From Pseudoruegeria sp039972875 (GTDB taxonomy: Bacteria; Pseudomonadota; Alphaproteobacteria; Rhodobacterales; Rhodobacteraceae): 64,000 bases of DNA. The stretch spans positions 1 to 64,000 of the forward strand of contig JBDWMA010000055.1 of NCBI GenBank assembly GCA_039972875.1. The letters are read 5' to 3'. Below are positions 51,886 to 60,248 of the stretch, piece by piece. Under the pieces are notes generated by a model, which was not told where the DNA came from, made no database searches, and was given only the letters and a program-made list of their open reading frames with translations. The position numbers and the translations under genes were made by a program. Numbering within the stretch: position 1 is the stretch's first letter; every line of letters starts with the position of its first letter.

Positions 51886-54766
51886 GGAGGCGCCCCCCGT
51901 TTGGATCATAGGCGCACGAAGGGCTGACACGCACGCGAACAGAGCGGTTTTCGACCGGAGAGTGCGCCCAAAGAATTTCATTCATGCGGTTTGACCCGTT
52001 CATTAAGAAAGCCAAAGCAATCGGATGCCCTAGCGTTGATTCGTGAACGGAAGCCGTCAGATAGCCTAACGAAACACCGCTATTATCCTCGAACAGCGGG
52101 GCGTCACTCAGATGGGCTGCGAATGGAATGGGCGTGGTCCCGTCTTCGGGAACCAGCCCGACAAGTTCGCCGCGCCCTTCAGCCTGTAGCGCAGAGCGTT
52201 GCAGTAAGGCGTGCCCGATAAAATCCTTTTTTGACGAAACCATCCCGCCCATGCCTAAATCCTTAGGCGTGCGTCGGCCGTCGATCTCTGTTCCAACCGA
52301 AAGGTGACCTTTTTCAATCCGCAACACGTCGAGGGTTTCAAGGCCGTACGGGGTGATGTCCCAAGCGGCACCTTGCTTCATGACGCGTTCCATCAACGCC
52401 TCGGCATATCCAGCAGGAGTGGCGATTTCAAAACTGAGCTCGCCAGAGAAACTGACCGAAAATGTGCGTACGGGCAGGGCACCTTCCAACGTGCCTTCGC
52501 GCACGGCCGCGAATGGAAAACTGTCGCTGTCGGTTTTGAAGTCGGGGCTGAGGGCCGCCAGCAACTTGCGCGCGTTTGGCCCTGCAATCGCAAGCGTCGC
52601 CCAATGGTCGGTTACGTCCGTCAGATCCACATTCATATCTGGCCAGTCGACCTGCAGCAGCTTTTGCATGTGACGCCAGACAGAAGAGGTATTTGCGGTT
52701 GTGGCGGTGACCAGATAGTGATTTTCGCCAAGACGTGTGATGGTGCCGTCGTCAAACACAATCCCGTCTTCACGCAGCATCAAACCATAACGCAGGCGCC
52801 CTGTTTTGATCGTTGCGAAGTTGTTGCAGTAGAGGCGTGACAGGAACTCCAGCGCGTCTGGACCCTGAACATCAAATTTTCCCAATGTGGACATGTCCAC
52901 GCAGCCTAAACTGTTGCGCACCGCGCGGCATTCACGCTTGATTGCTTGAGCCATTGTTTCTGCACCCTGCGGGAAATGGCGCGAATAGAGCCAATCACCG
53001 GATGTTTGAAAAACACACCCCAATTTCTCAAAGCTTCGATGAAACGGGGTGCGACGAACAGGCGTCATTTCAACCCCAACATCCGCGCCCACCAACGCCC
53101 CAATGGAAACTGGCGAATAGGGGGGCCGGTAGGTTGTGTGCCCAATCGCTTCGGCGGGCTTACCGGTCAATGCGGCAATTTCCAGCAGGCCGTTGGTCCA
53201 ACTTGTTTTGCCTTGGTCCGTACCCATTCCAAGCGTGGTGTAGCGTTTGGTGAGCTCGATATTGTCATAGCCTTCGCTTTGGGCCTGCCTGATATCCCTG
53301 CGTGTGACGTCGTTTTGCAAATCAACAAACGCTTTGCCTTGGTCGGAATTAAACGTTGTTCCGGTATGGGACGTTGGTGTGGGGCGCGGCAGGTCTAAAT
53401 GCCTGTGCAACTCCAGCTCGGCCATAGCCCGATGCGCGGCCGCTTTGCCGTCCTCGATGCACATTGACAGGTCAAGCACCCCGCGCGCACCGCCAACGGG
53501 TTGCATGAGTTTCAGTCCACCGGCATCTGCGGGCAACAAGCTTTGCGTTGCTGCGTTGAACGCCAGGCGCTGATCTTTTTGTGCAAAAAGATGTGCAGTT
53601 GGCATCCAGCCTGCTGAAACACAAAGCAGGTCGCAGACGACGCGTCTGCGTTTGCCTATCTTGTTGCGATAGGACACGGTGCGTAAATGCAGCCGGCCTG
53701 TGGTGCCAAGCAGCGTTTCACCGTCTTCCAGTACGCCCTGGACCTCGATCCCGGCGGTGTGCAAAGCGGCAACCGTATCTTCACGTTCTTGCGGATCAGC
53801 CACTGCCACAACCGCGCTCGCACCCGGTGCGACGCCAAAGCGGCGAATGTAAGTGCGCACAGCATTTGCAAGCATCACACCCGGGCGATCATTTCCGGGG
53901 AAAACGACCGGGCGTTCGATTGCACCCGCGGCTAGGATAATCCGGCGTGCGCGAATTTTCCAAAAGATTGCTTTGGTTGCGTTATCGTCTTGGGGTGTTT
54001 CAACCGCTTGCACATATTCATGGTCGTATTGACCAAAGGCCAACGTATTTGCCATCACGGTGACATTGGACAATTCCCGCAATGCAGCAACAGCGTCTAC
54101 GGCCCAATCGGGTGCGGGCTGACCTTGCAGCTGATCGCTGCTCGTCAGCGCCGAACCACCCAATGCCTGATCTTGTTCAACTAAAATGACGGTGGCCCCG
54201 GCCTGAGCTGCGGTAGTTGCGGCTGATAATCCTGCGGCACCACTGCCGATGACAAGCACATCACAGAATTTGCGGCGCTTGTCATACTGGGCGGGGTTCG
54301 CCGATGTATCTGCCTCGCCATGTCCGGCAGCACGGCGAATGATACGGGCATAGGTTTTGTGCCATGCCTTGCGCGGCCACATGAACGTTTTGTAGTAAAA
54401 TCCAGGTCCTAACAGCCCACTGAACAACTGCATCAGCGCCCCTGCATCGCGGTCGAGTCGTGGCCAGTTGTTCTGACTGGTGACCTGCAAGCCGTCGCGC
54501 AATGGAACTTCTGTTACCTTCAGATTTGGCGTTCGGCCAGAGGTGTCTGTTACAGTAACCAACGCCGAGGGCTCTTCTAGTCCGGCAGACAGAATGCCGC
54601 GCGGGCGATGGTATTTGATTGAACGCGCAACCAGATGTTGCCCGTTTGCCAGCAATGCAGACGCAAGCGTATCACCAGGATGGCCCTGCATCGATTGCCC
54701 ATCAAAGGTAAAGTCTATGATGCGGGTGCGATCAATCTGGCCGCCGATGGATAAACGGTTCGTCAT
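51878..54766 (-). CDS. soxA: sarcosine oxidase-like alpha subunit (SoxA)
   Basis: A 962-residue alpha subunit from the ATG at 54766. Order of parts: a ferredoxin-like N-terminal fold (GDTLASALLANGQHLVARSI), a pyridine-nucleotide-disulfide-type FAD/NAD domain (VLVIGSGAAGLSAA near residue 170), and a C-terminal aminomethyltransferase (GCV-T-like) domain with a tetrahydrofolate site (GLMLREDGIVFDDGT). Such subunits form formaldehyde into methylene-THF after demethylation. N-methylglutamate dehydrogenase has the same architecture, so the substrate may not be sarcosine. The start overlaps soxD by four bases. Confidence 0.9.
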   Translation of the reverse strand: MTNRLSIGGQIDRTRIIDFTFDGQSMQGHPGDTLASALLANGQHLVARSIKYHRPRGILSAGLEEPSALVTVTDTSGRTPNLKVTEVPLRDGLQVTSQNNWPRLDRDAGALMQLFSGLLGPGFYYKTFMWPRKAWHKTYARIIRRAAGHGEADTSANPAQYDKRRKFCDVLVIGSGAAGLSAATTAAQAGATVILVEQDQALGGSALTSSDQLQGQPAPDWAVDAVAALRELSNVTVMANTLAFGQYDHEYVQAVETPQDDNATKAIFWKIRARRIILAAGAIERPVVFPGNDRPGVMLANAVRTYIRRFGVAPGASAVVAVADPQEREDTVAALHTAGIEVQGVLEDGETLLGTTGRLHLRTVSYRNKIGKRRRVVCDLLCVSAGWMPTAHLFAQKDQRLAFNAATQSLLPADAGGLKLMQPVGGARGVLDLSMCIEDGKAAAHRAMAELELHRHLDLPRPTPTSHTGTTFNSDQGKAFVDLQNDVTRRDIRQAQSEGYDNIELTKRYTTLGMGTDQGKTSWTNGLLEIAALTGKPAEAIGHTTYRPPYSPVSIGALVGADVGVEMTPVRRTPFHRSFEKLGCVFQTSGDWLYSRHFPQGAETMAQAIKRECRAVRNSLGCVDMSTLGKFDVQGPDALEFLSRLYCNNFATIKTGRLRYGLMLREDGIVFDDGTITRLGENHYLVTATTANTSSVWRHMQKLLQVDWPDMNVDLTDVTDHWATLAIAGPNARKLLAALSPDFKTDSDSFPFAAVREGTLEGALPVRTFSVSFSGELSFEIATPAGYAEALMERVMKQGAAWDITPYGLETLDVLRIEKGHLSVGTEIDGRRTPKDLGMGGMVSSKKDFIGHALLQRSALQAEGRGELVGLVPEDGTTPIPFAAHLSDAPLFEDNSGVSLGYLTASVHESTLGHPIALAFLMNGSNRMNEILWAHSPVENRSVRVRVSPSCAYDPNGGRLHA

Positions 54767-55008
54767 GGCGCATCCGAGAATTGATGTGAAAGGGTGTCTC
54801 GAGTAACGGTGATCCAAGTTTCACATCCGCCACTATGAAACCAAAGCTCTTCTATCGGCCCGCGCGGGTTTGTGCGTTGATGCAATGCAATTTGCCAATC
54901 TTGGACTGTGGTTTTGCCATCTAGTGCGGGTTGCGCGCGCGTGGCCCCGCCGTAGACAAATTCGCTTTCGTCGCGTGGGCCACAATGAGGGCAGGGGATC
55001 AACAGCAT
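54763..55008 (-). CDS. soxD: sarcosine oxidase-like delta subunit (SoxD)
   Basis: An 81-residue delta subunit from the ATG at 55008 (MLLIPCPHCGPRDESEFVYG). CPHCG and a third cysteine (HSGGCETWITVTRDT) bind zinc in the family. It lies between soxB (10 bases away) and soxA (four-base overlap), the standard soxBDAG order. The longer frame to 55077 runs back into soxB and is not used. Confidence 0.88.
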   Translation of the reverse strand: MLLIPCPHCGPRDESEFVYGGATRAQPALDGKTTVQDWQIALHQRTNPRGPIEELWFHSGGCETWITVTRDTLSHQFSDAP

Positions 55009-55018
55009 AACATCCTCC

Positions 55019-56272
55019 CTAATGCAGCCAAGGATAGGGGCCGATACCGGCATCGTCTTGCGCCGCGCCTGTTTCAAATCGACTTGGTGCGAAAGGAGCG
55101 AGAAGGTCGGGCATATTGCCCGTGGCCAAAAGGTCGGCCATGCACCAACCTACAGCTGGCGTCGCCTTGAAGCCAGCATAGCCCCAGCCGCCGTTGATCA
55201 TCAGCCCTTCAATAGGTGTGCGCCCGACCAATGCGTTTCCGTCCATCGCGATGTCCGCAGTCCCAGACCAGTGGCGCATCAGACGCAAACGCGACAGGAA
55301 CGGAAACATTTGAACGGCGCGGGCAAGCACATCTTCAATCCGTTCAAACGAACCGCGCTTCGCAAAGGAATTATACCCATCCGTGGCACCACCCAGTACG
55401 AATTCACCTTTGTCTGTTTGACTGATATAGGACAGGCCTGCATTGTAATTCAAAACTGTGTCCAACGCGGGCTTGATAGGTTCTGTGACAAAGGCCTGTA
55501 CGTTGATTGAATCGATGGGCAGCGTGAGACCTGCCAATTCCGCGACAGCAGAGCTTTGTCCCGCGACCGTGATAAGGGCCTGCTTACAAGCGATGCGGCC
55601 TCGGGGCGTTTCTACGCCATGTATTTTGCCACCTGACACATGAATTTCAGTCACAGGACAGTTCTGGAATATGTGAATGCCCGCAGCAGATGCCCGTCGG
55701 GCAAAACCCCATGCGACGGCATCATGGCGTACTACGCCGCCAGCCTCTTGAACCAAAGCACCTGAAATTGGGAAACGCTTGCCAGCGCGTAAGTCCAATT
55801 CGGGGACGCGCTGTTGAAGCGCATCACAGTCCAAAATTTGGGCATCTCCACCGCCCATAATCATGGCATTCGCGCGCACGGTGAAATGTTCCAACTCGCC
55901 ATCTGAGTGCGCAAGATCGACGTAGCCGCGCGGCTCATACATGATGTTGAAATTCAGATCCTGACTGAGATCCGACCAAAGCTTTAGCGCGAAATTTTTC
56001 AGCGCGAAGCTGGCATTCAGCAAATAATCCGAACGGACAATCGTGGTGTTGCGTGCGGTGTTTCCGCCTCCGATCCAGCCCGCTTCAACCACGGCGATGT
56101 TCGTAATCCCATGGTTAGCAGCAAGGTAATGCGCCGTGGCCAACCCATGTCCGCCGCCGCCAATAATCACGATGTCATAGGTCGGACTCATTTCTGGAGT
56201 CGCAACAAACGCGGGCCAATTGCGGTTGCGACGTAGCGCTTGTGTAAGGAGGGAAACCCCCGAATAACGCAT
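55019..56272 (-). CDS. soxB: sarcosine oxidase-like beta subunit (SoxB)
   Basis: A 417-residue FAD subunit from the ATG at 56272 (MRYSGVSLLTQAL), the classical SoxB N-terminus. The FAD motif IVIIGGGGHGLATAHYLAAN lies at about residues 31-50; GGWGYAGFKATPAVGW near the C-terminus contains the flavin contacts. It opens the soxBDAG-Rieske operon. Two CTGTGATCACAG palindromes lie just upstream at 56291 and 56350, in the space shared with the divergent M29/NicX-like gene. Confidence 0.9.
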   Translation of the reverse strand: MRYSGVSLLTQALRRNRNWPAFVATPEMSPTYDIVIIGGGGHGLATAHYLAANHGITNIAVVEAGWIGGGNTARNTTIVRSDYLLNASFALKNFALKLWSDLSQDLNFNIMYEPRGYVDLAHSDGELEHFTVRANAMIMGGGDAQILDCDALQQRVPELDLRAGKRFPISGALVQEAGGVVRHDAVAWGFARRASAAGIHIFQNCPVTEIHVSGGKIHGVETPRGRIACKQALITVAGQSSAVAELAGLTLPIDSINVQAFVTEPIKPALDTVLNYNAGLSYISQTDKGEFVLGGATDGYNSFAKRGSFERIEDVLARAVQMFPFLSRLRLMRHWSGTADIAMDGNALVGRTPIEGLMINGGWGYAGFKATPAVGWCMADLLATGNMPDLLAPFAPSRFETGAAQDDAGIGPYPWLH

Positions 56273-56290
56273 CTCTGACTCCAAAGCGAA

Positions 56291-56306
56291 AACTGTGATC
56301 ACAGTT
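56291..56306. promoter_or_regulatory. operator palindrome 1 (GntR regulon)
   Basis: AACTGTGATCACAGTT, a perfect 16-bp palindrome 18 bases from the soxB start. The same 16 bases recur at 62778, and the 12-base core at 56350 and 61941. Likely bound by the GntR/FCD regulator at 62067. Confidence 0.7.
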
Positions 56307-56349
56307 AGATCAGAAGCATTCCGTTGGCAAGGGTCAGTTTCGCATTGAT

Positions 56350-56361
56350 CTGTGATCACAG
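56350..56361. promoter_or_regulatory. operator palindrome 2 (GntR regulon)
   Basis: CTGTGATCACAG, the 12-bp core, 42 bases before the M29/NicX-like ATG and 59 bases from copy 1 (start to start). Two copies in one divergent promoter suggest control of both directions. Confidence 0.68.
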
Positions 56362-56403
56362 TTTAGTCATAGTGAGGTATTGTCTAGATCACAGGAGGCC
56401 GGA

Positions 56404-57486
56404 ATGCCCGAATTCACCTTGGACGAACTAGAGCCGGGCGCCCGTAATTTGCTCATAAATTGTGCTGGGGCACAGCCGGGTGACAAAGTTCTGCTTGTCG
56501 GCGAACAAGGCGAGAATTTGTATTTTGAGCCTGAGCTATGCCGTGATGTCGCGCTGATTGCAGAAAGTCTTGGCATGAGGCCCACGGTTATTCTGGCTAA
56601 GCCTGTCAAAAACGCAGCCGAATTTCCTGACAACGTGCGTCACGAAATGGAGATTGCTGATCAGATCATCTTTTTCTCGCGTCTGGGGGACCAAGTCAGG
56701 TTTTCACTGGATGCCGGAAACAAGAAAACGGTGATGACATACACTCTGGACCGCTCTTACCTCGCATCGCCGTTTGCATCTGCGGATTTCACGATGATGA
56801 AACGCATGCACGATGCTTTGTTGGATGTCGTTCTTAATGCAAAGAGCTATACGATCACGGCTGCCAACGGAACAAACCTACATGGAAAGATACATGCAAT
56901 CGGGAAAGACGCAGTATCAGAGTTCGCGCTTGAACTGTTTCCAGTCATGATCTTTCCTCCGGTCAACTGCTATCAGCTGAATGGTAAGCTGGTGATTGAT
57001 CATTTTGTCACGTCTAGCTCAACCAATGCCTATGAAGGCAGCACATTGGTGATGGACAGCCCGGTGATGGTAACGGTGGTCGATAGCCGGATCACTGACT
57101 TTAAGGGACCAGATGATCTGGTTGAGAAGTTCAAAGTGCAACTGATAAAGGCTGCGGCTGTGACAGGGGGCGATCCGTACCTGATCAATTCGTGGCACAC
57201 TGGGATCAATCCAAATACCTACTACAAGGGCGACCCCTATGGCGACTTGGAGCTTTGGGGCACAGTTGCCTATGGATCTCCGCGATACACACACATCCAC
57301 GCCGCAGGAATTGATCCCGGAGACGCGGCTTTCCATTTTATGGACGCTACCATTGCATTTGATGGTCAAGTTTTGTGGGATGAAGGACGATTTGTTTTTA
57401 TAGACAGGCCGGAAATTCAAGCCATGATGAACATAGACCAACGCGCGCTGCTGAACTCGGCTGTGCGCCACAGCATCGGGATGTAG
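56404..57486 (+). CDS. M29/NicX-like metalloenzyme
   Basis: A 360-residue protein of the M29-aminopeptidase-like superfamily that includes 2,5-dihydroxypyridine 5,6-dioxygenase NicX. The ATG at 56404 follows AGGAGG. Candidate metal ligands are in INSWHTGINP and YTHIHAAGIDPGD near the C-terminus, but I cannot show the full set. In the neighbourhood of a Rieske oxygenase a ring-opening dioxygenase is possible; an aminopeptidase is the alternative. The next gene begins directly at its stop (TAG then ATG). Confidence 0.7.
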   Translation: MPEFTLDELEPGARNLLINCAGAQPGDKVLLVGEQGENLYFEPELCRDVALIAESLGMRPTVILAKPVKNAAEFPDNVRHEMEIADQIIFFSRLGDQVRFSLDAGNKKTVMTYTLDRSYLASPFASADFTMMKRMHDALLDVVLNAKSYTITAANGTNLHGKIHAIGKDAVSEFALELFPVMIFPPVNCYQLNGKLVIDHFVTSSSTNAYEGSTLVMDSPVMVTVVDSRITDFKGPDDLVEKFKVQLIKAAAVTGGDPYLINSWHTGINPNTYYKGDPYGDLELWGTVAYGSPRYTHIHAAGIDPGDAAFHFMDATIAFDGQVLWDEGRFVFIDRPEIQAMMNIDQRALLNSAVRHSIGM

Positions 57487-58098
57487 ATGAGCGAAAACAA
57501 AACCAATCCAATAGCGTGGGTGGACGTCACGACACAGGATGCAGCGACTGGTGAATTGGCTGCTGCCTACGATGCGGTGAAAGGTCCGGATGGACGTGTC
57601 GAAAACCTGTATCTCGCGATGTCACAAACGCCAAAGGCGATTGTCCCTGCGGACGCGCATTATTTGGCGTTGCTACACAACCCTGACAATCCGTTGAAAC
57701 CGGCGCTGGCTGAATTTATCTCAACCTACGTCGCGATCCTTTGCGGCAGCGCATATGCAGTGGCGAACCACGGCGAGAATTTCTGCCATTACATGAATGA
57801 CCGTCCGCTTGCAGACAAAATGCTAGCTTCGCTGCACGACGAGACTTGGCCTGTTACGCTGCAAGACCCGGGCTTCCTCGCGGCTGTTCGTTACGCTCAG
57901 AAACTGTCTCTGACCCCACAAGACATGAACGCAAAGGATGTCGAAATCCTGCGCGATGCTGGATTTTGCGACAAGGGCATTTCCTATATCATCCAACTGG
58001 TCGCATCGTTCGCCTATTGGGCTCGGATGATCAACGGATTGGGAACGCAGCTTGGTGCAGACGTTGGCTTGACCCAAACGCCGCATCCTTCCCAGTAG
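57487..58098 (+). CDS. AhpD-fold / CMD-like protein, CxxC absent
   Basis: A 203-residue carboxymuconolactone-decarboxylase/AhpD-fold protein. The helix that normally holds CxxCxxxH reads ILCGSAYAVANHG here: the His and fold are kept, but both redox cysteines are replaced (Ser and Ala at the CxxC positions), with one Cys two residues earlier. So it is not a normal peroxidase; it may be a decarboxylase or a binding protein. It is coupled to the M29/NicX-like gene and ends five bases before the convergent GST. Confidence 0.78.
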   Translation: MSENKTNPIAWVDVTTQDAATGELAAAYDAVKGPDGRVENLYLAMSQTPKAIVPADAHYLALLHNPDNPLKPALAEFISTYVAILCGSAYAVANHGENFCHYMNDRPLADKMLASLHDETWPVTLQDPGFLAAVRYAQKLSLTPQDMNAKDVEILRDAGFCDKGISYIIQLVASFAYWARMINGLGTQLGADVGLTQTPHPSQ

Positions 58099-58102
58099 CG
58101 CC

Positions 58103-58756
58103 TTAAGCCTTTTGTTGAAGCCGTTCACGTTCAGCGGCATGTTGGGCAACCATCCGTTGCGTCGCTGGTAGTGCGTAAATCGCGTCACGTTGACGGGCGA
58201 TGTTTGGATAACGGGTAATGTCCTGATCAGGAAAGATCACATCCCAAATGGTTTGTGTCGCGAGGATGAAGTCGGGCACAGTTGGCGTGTCGCCAAAGAA
58301 ATACGGCCCATTTTCCAACGCGCTTTCGAGTGTCGCAAAAACGCCTTCTAACCGTTCCATCGATGCCGCCTTGAGGCGCGCCTGATCACCTGTATCAGCA
58401 AAGTAGAATTCAGGATGGAACTGGATGATCACATCGGGCTGCAATGTGGTGGCGAGGTAGAGAAGCCATTGCAAAAACACCCCGCGTCGGGGATCACCTT
58501 GCGGTATCGACAAGCCAGAGTCCGGGTGTTTTTCCGCAACATAGAGCGCCACTGCACCGGTCTCGAAAACCGGCCCATCCGGCCCCAACAGGGCCGGTGT
58601 GCGGCAATGGGGGCTGGCAGCCAAAAATGCCGGATCAGGGGCCGCTTGGAAAAGTTCGACCCAGTGCGGGGCATAGTCGGCACCGACATGTTCAAGGATC
58701 GCATGTGCAGACATCGCATAGGTGTCCGGTGCGCAGAACAAAGTGTATTCGGTCAT
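58103..58756 (-). CDS. glutathione S-transferase family protein
   Basis: A 217-residue two-domain GST. The thioredoxin-like N-terminal part reads CAPDTYAMSAHAILEHVG with the active Ser or Tyr there, FETGAVALYVAEKHP is the glutathione contact, and the C-terminal half is all helix. Its ATG sits two bases before the MttB stop, so it is probably co-transcribed with that gene. In catabolic clusters such proteins add or remove glutathione from a pathway aldehyde or epoxide; the substrate is unknown. Confidence 0.85.
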   Translation of the reverse strand: MTEYTLFCAPDTYAMSAHAILEHVGADYAPHWVELFQAAPDPAFLAASPHCRTPALLGPDGPVFETGAVALYVAEKHPDSGLSIPQGDPRRGVFLQWLLYLATTLQPDVIIQFHPEFYFADTGDQARLKAASMERLEGVFATLESALENGPYFFGDTPTVPDFILATQTIWDVIFPDQDITRYPNIARQRDAIYALPATQRMVAQHAAERERLQQKA

Positions 58757-58757
58757 T

Positions 58758-60185
58758 TCATGAGCCTTGCATCAGTGTCAGTGTTTTCTCTTTTAGACGC
58801 GCAGACATATCAAGCGCATCAGATTCCTGCCAGTTCTCCAGCCCCTCGCGTTGGAAAAGCTCCGGTATCCACATTTCGGTCTGATACCGATCCAACGTAT
58901 GTTGGTCTGTCAAAAAACTGTTATCCAAGGCAGCTCGCGTCACAACCTCGGTTGCGATGGTTTCTTTGGTGACAAGGATGCCGGCGCTGAACCTGCTTGC
59001 CATCGCGGCCATTTCATCGCACGCAACCAGCATTTCCATCGACCCCGTTCGCCCGCTGGACAGGACGCCAAGGTTATGTGTCAAAGCGGTTGATGAAACA
59101 CTGGTCCCATGAAGGCTCGCGCTCACTTCGGCAAATGCTTGCGGGCCAATATCATGCGCATCGGTACAGCCCGACCCTACCCAGCTGGGAATGCCAAGAT
59201 AGTCAAAAATATCTGCCGCCCCCAAGCCCGCCAAAGTATATTCTGGTGATCCAATCGCCATGTCAGCGCGACGCATGTCCATTGGCATCACGGACGACCC
59301 TGACATGACGGGCGCACCTGGCGACACCAGTTGGCTTAGTACAATCCCGGCAAGTGATTCTGCCGTTGCTTGGGTGATTGCCCCCGCCAGAGTGAGGGGG
59401 CAGGCCATGCCGGGGAAAATCGCGGGATAACATACAACGGGCAGATGCAATTGCGCGGCCATGATCAAGCGCTGGCATGTTTCCTCACCCAGCTTCATGG
59501 GCGAAATCGGGCCGATAAGATCCAGCCCAATTGGCTTGTCAGCCAGCGCGGTCATACCCCCAACCCGCTGTCCCATTTCTTCCCAGATGGCGCGGACACC
59601 ATGTTCATCATGGCCTGTGAAAAAAATCGGTTTTCGGGTTGTGTTCAGCAGGGCACGCGCACTTGCCAATGCTTCATCTTCGGCACCAATGTCGCTGGGA
59701 TATCCAAGCGATGCGGCCATGTCGATGTGTGGCAACGCGTCTTGAAGCCGACCATGATCAGAAATGTCTGAAAGTACGCAAGGGCGATAGATATCAGTAC
59801 GCGGGTCAAGAACTTGGACACAATTTACGGCAGTGCCAAAGCGAGGCGTCTTATCATCAGTGGCAAAAGCGAGATGTCCGTCTTGGTTAAAGAACTCGAT
59901 ACGGCGCGGGATGGTTTCCATGGTGCGTCGGACCAATTCGGGGGGGTAATACGTCCTGTGCCCATCTTCGCGGCACCCGCCGTCTACCAGAATTTGACGC
60001 GCCTGCGGGTCGTCGACTTGCATGCCCAAATTGCCAAGTAGATCTAAAACCCCTGAGAAGATCATCTCGGCGGAATCTGCATCAATTGTTCTTAATTGGT
60101 TGCGCCGCTCATGGCGTTGAACAGGAACAGACCCTGCGCGATCTTGCGCAGCCTTGCGGCCCCGAGAATGTGCACGTCTCGCCAT
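58758..60185 (-). CDS. trimethylamine methyltransferase (MttB) family
   Basis: A 475-residue MttB-superfamily protein of the non-pyrrolysine type: no in-frame UAG interrupts it, as expected for members that act on quaternary amines such as glycine betaine, proline betaine or carnitine. Visible family stretches are FGTAVNCVQVLDPRTDIYRP and GSSVMPMDMRRADMAIGSPE. The N-terminal 40 residues are basic and variable. It should remove a methyl group from the imported substrate, to a corrinoid or folate carrier not encoded here. It lies after a strong terminator that follows the dppA-like gene. Confidence 0.85.
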   Translation of the reverse strand: MARRAHSRGRKAAQDRAGSVPVQRHERRNQLRTIDADSAEMIFSGVLDLLGNLGMQVDDPQARQILVDGGCREDGHRTYYPPELVRRTMETIPRRIEFFNQDGHLAFATDDKTPRFGTAVNCVQVLDPRTDIYRPCVLSDISDHGRLQDALPHIDMAASLGYPSDIGAEDEALASARALLNTTRKPIFFTGHDEHGVRAIWEEMGQRVGGMTALADKPIGLDLIGPISPMKLGEETCQRLIMAAQLHLPVVCYPAIFPGMACPLTLAGAITQATAESLAGIVLSQLVSPGAPVMSGSSVMPMDMRRADMAIGSPEYTLAGLGAADIFDYLGIPSWVGSGCTDAHDIGPQAFAEVSASLHGTSVSSTALTHNLGVLSSGRTGSMEMLVACDEMAAMASRFSAGILVTKETIATEVVTRAALDNSFLTDQHTLDRYQTEMWIPELFQREGLENWQESDALDMSARLKEKTLTLMQGS

Positions 60186-60200
60186 TGCGCGTTCCTCAAG

Positions 60201-60229
60201 AAAAAGAGGCCGGCATGAATGCCGGCCTC
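60201..60229 (-). terminator. rho-independent terminator of the dppA-like gene
   Basis: GAGGCCGGCAT/ATGCCGGCCTC forms a perfect 11-bp stem with a 2-base spacer (60206-60229). Read on the minus strand it is followed by TTTTTC (60205-60200), so it ends the binding-protein transcript 20 bases after its stop. Confidence 0.82.
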
Positions 60230-60248
60230 ATTCACTTTGGGTTGGAGC

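Noticed and set aside
58758..60185. pyrrolysine-containing MttB
   Set aside because: The frame has no internal TAG, and no pyl genes are near, so it is a non-pyrrolysine member.
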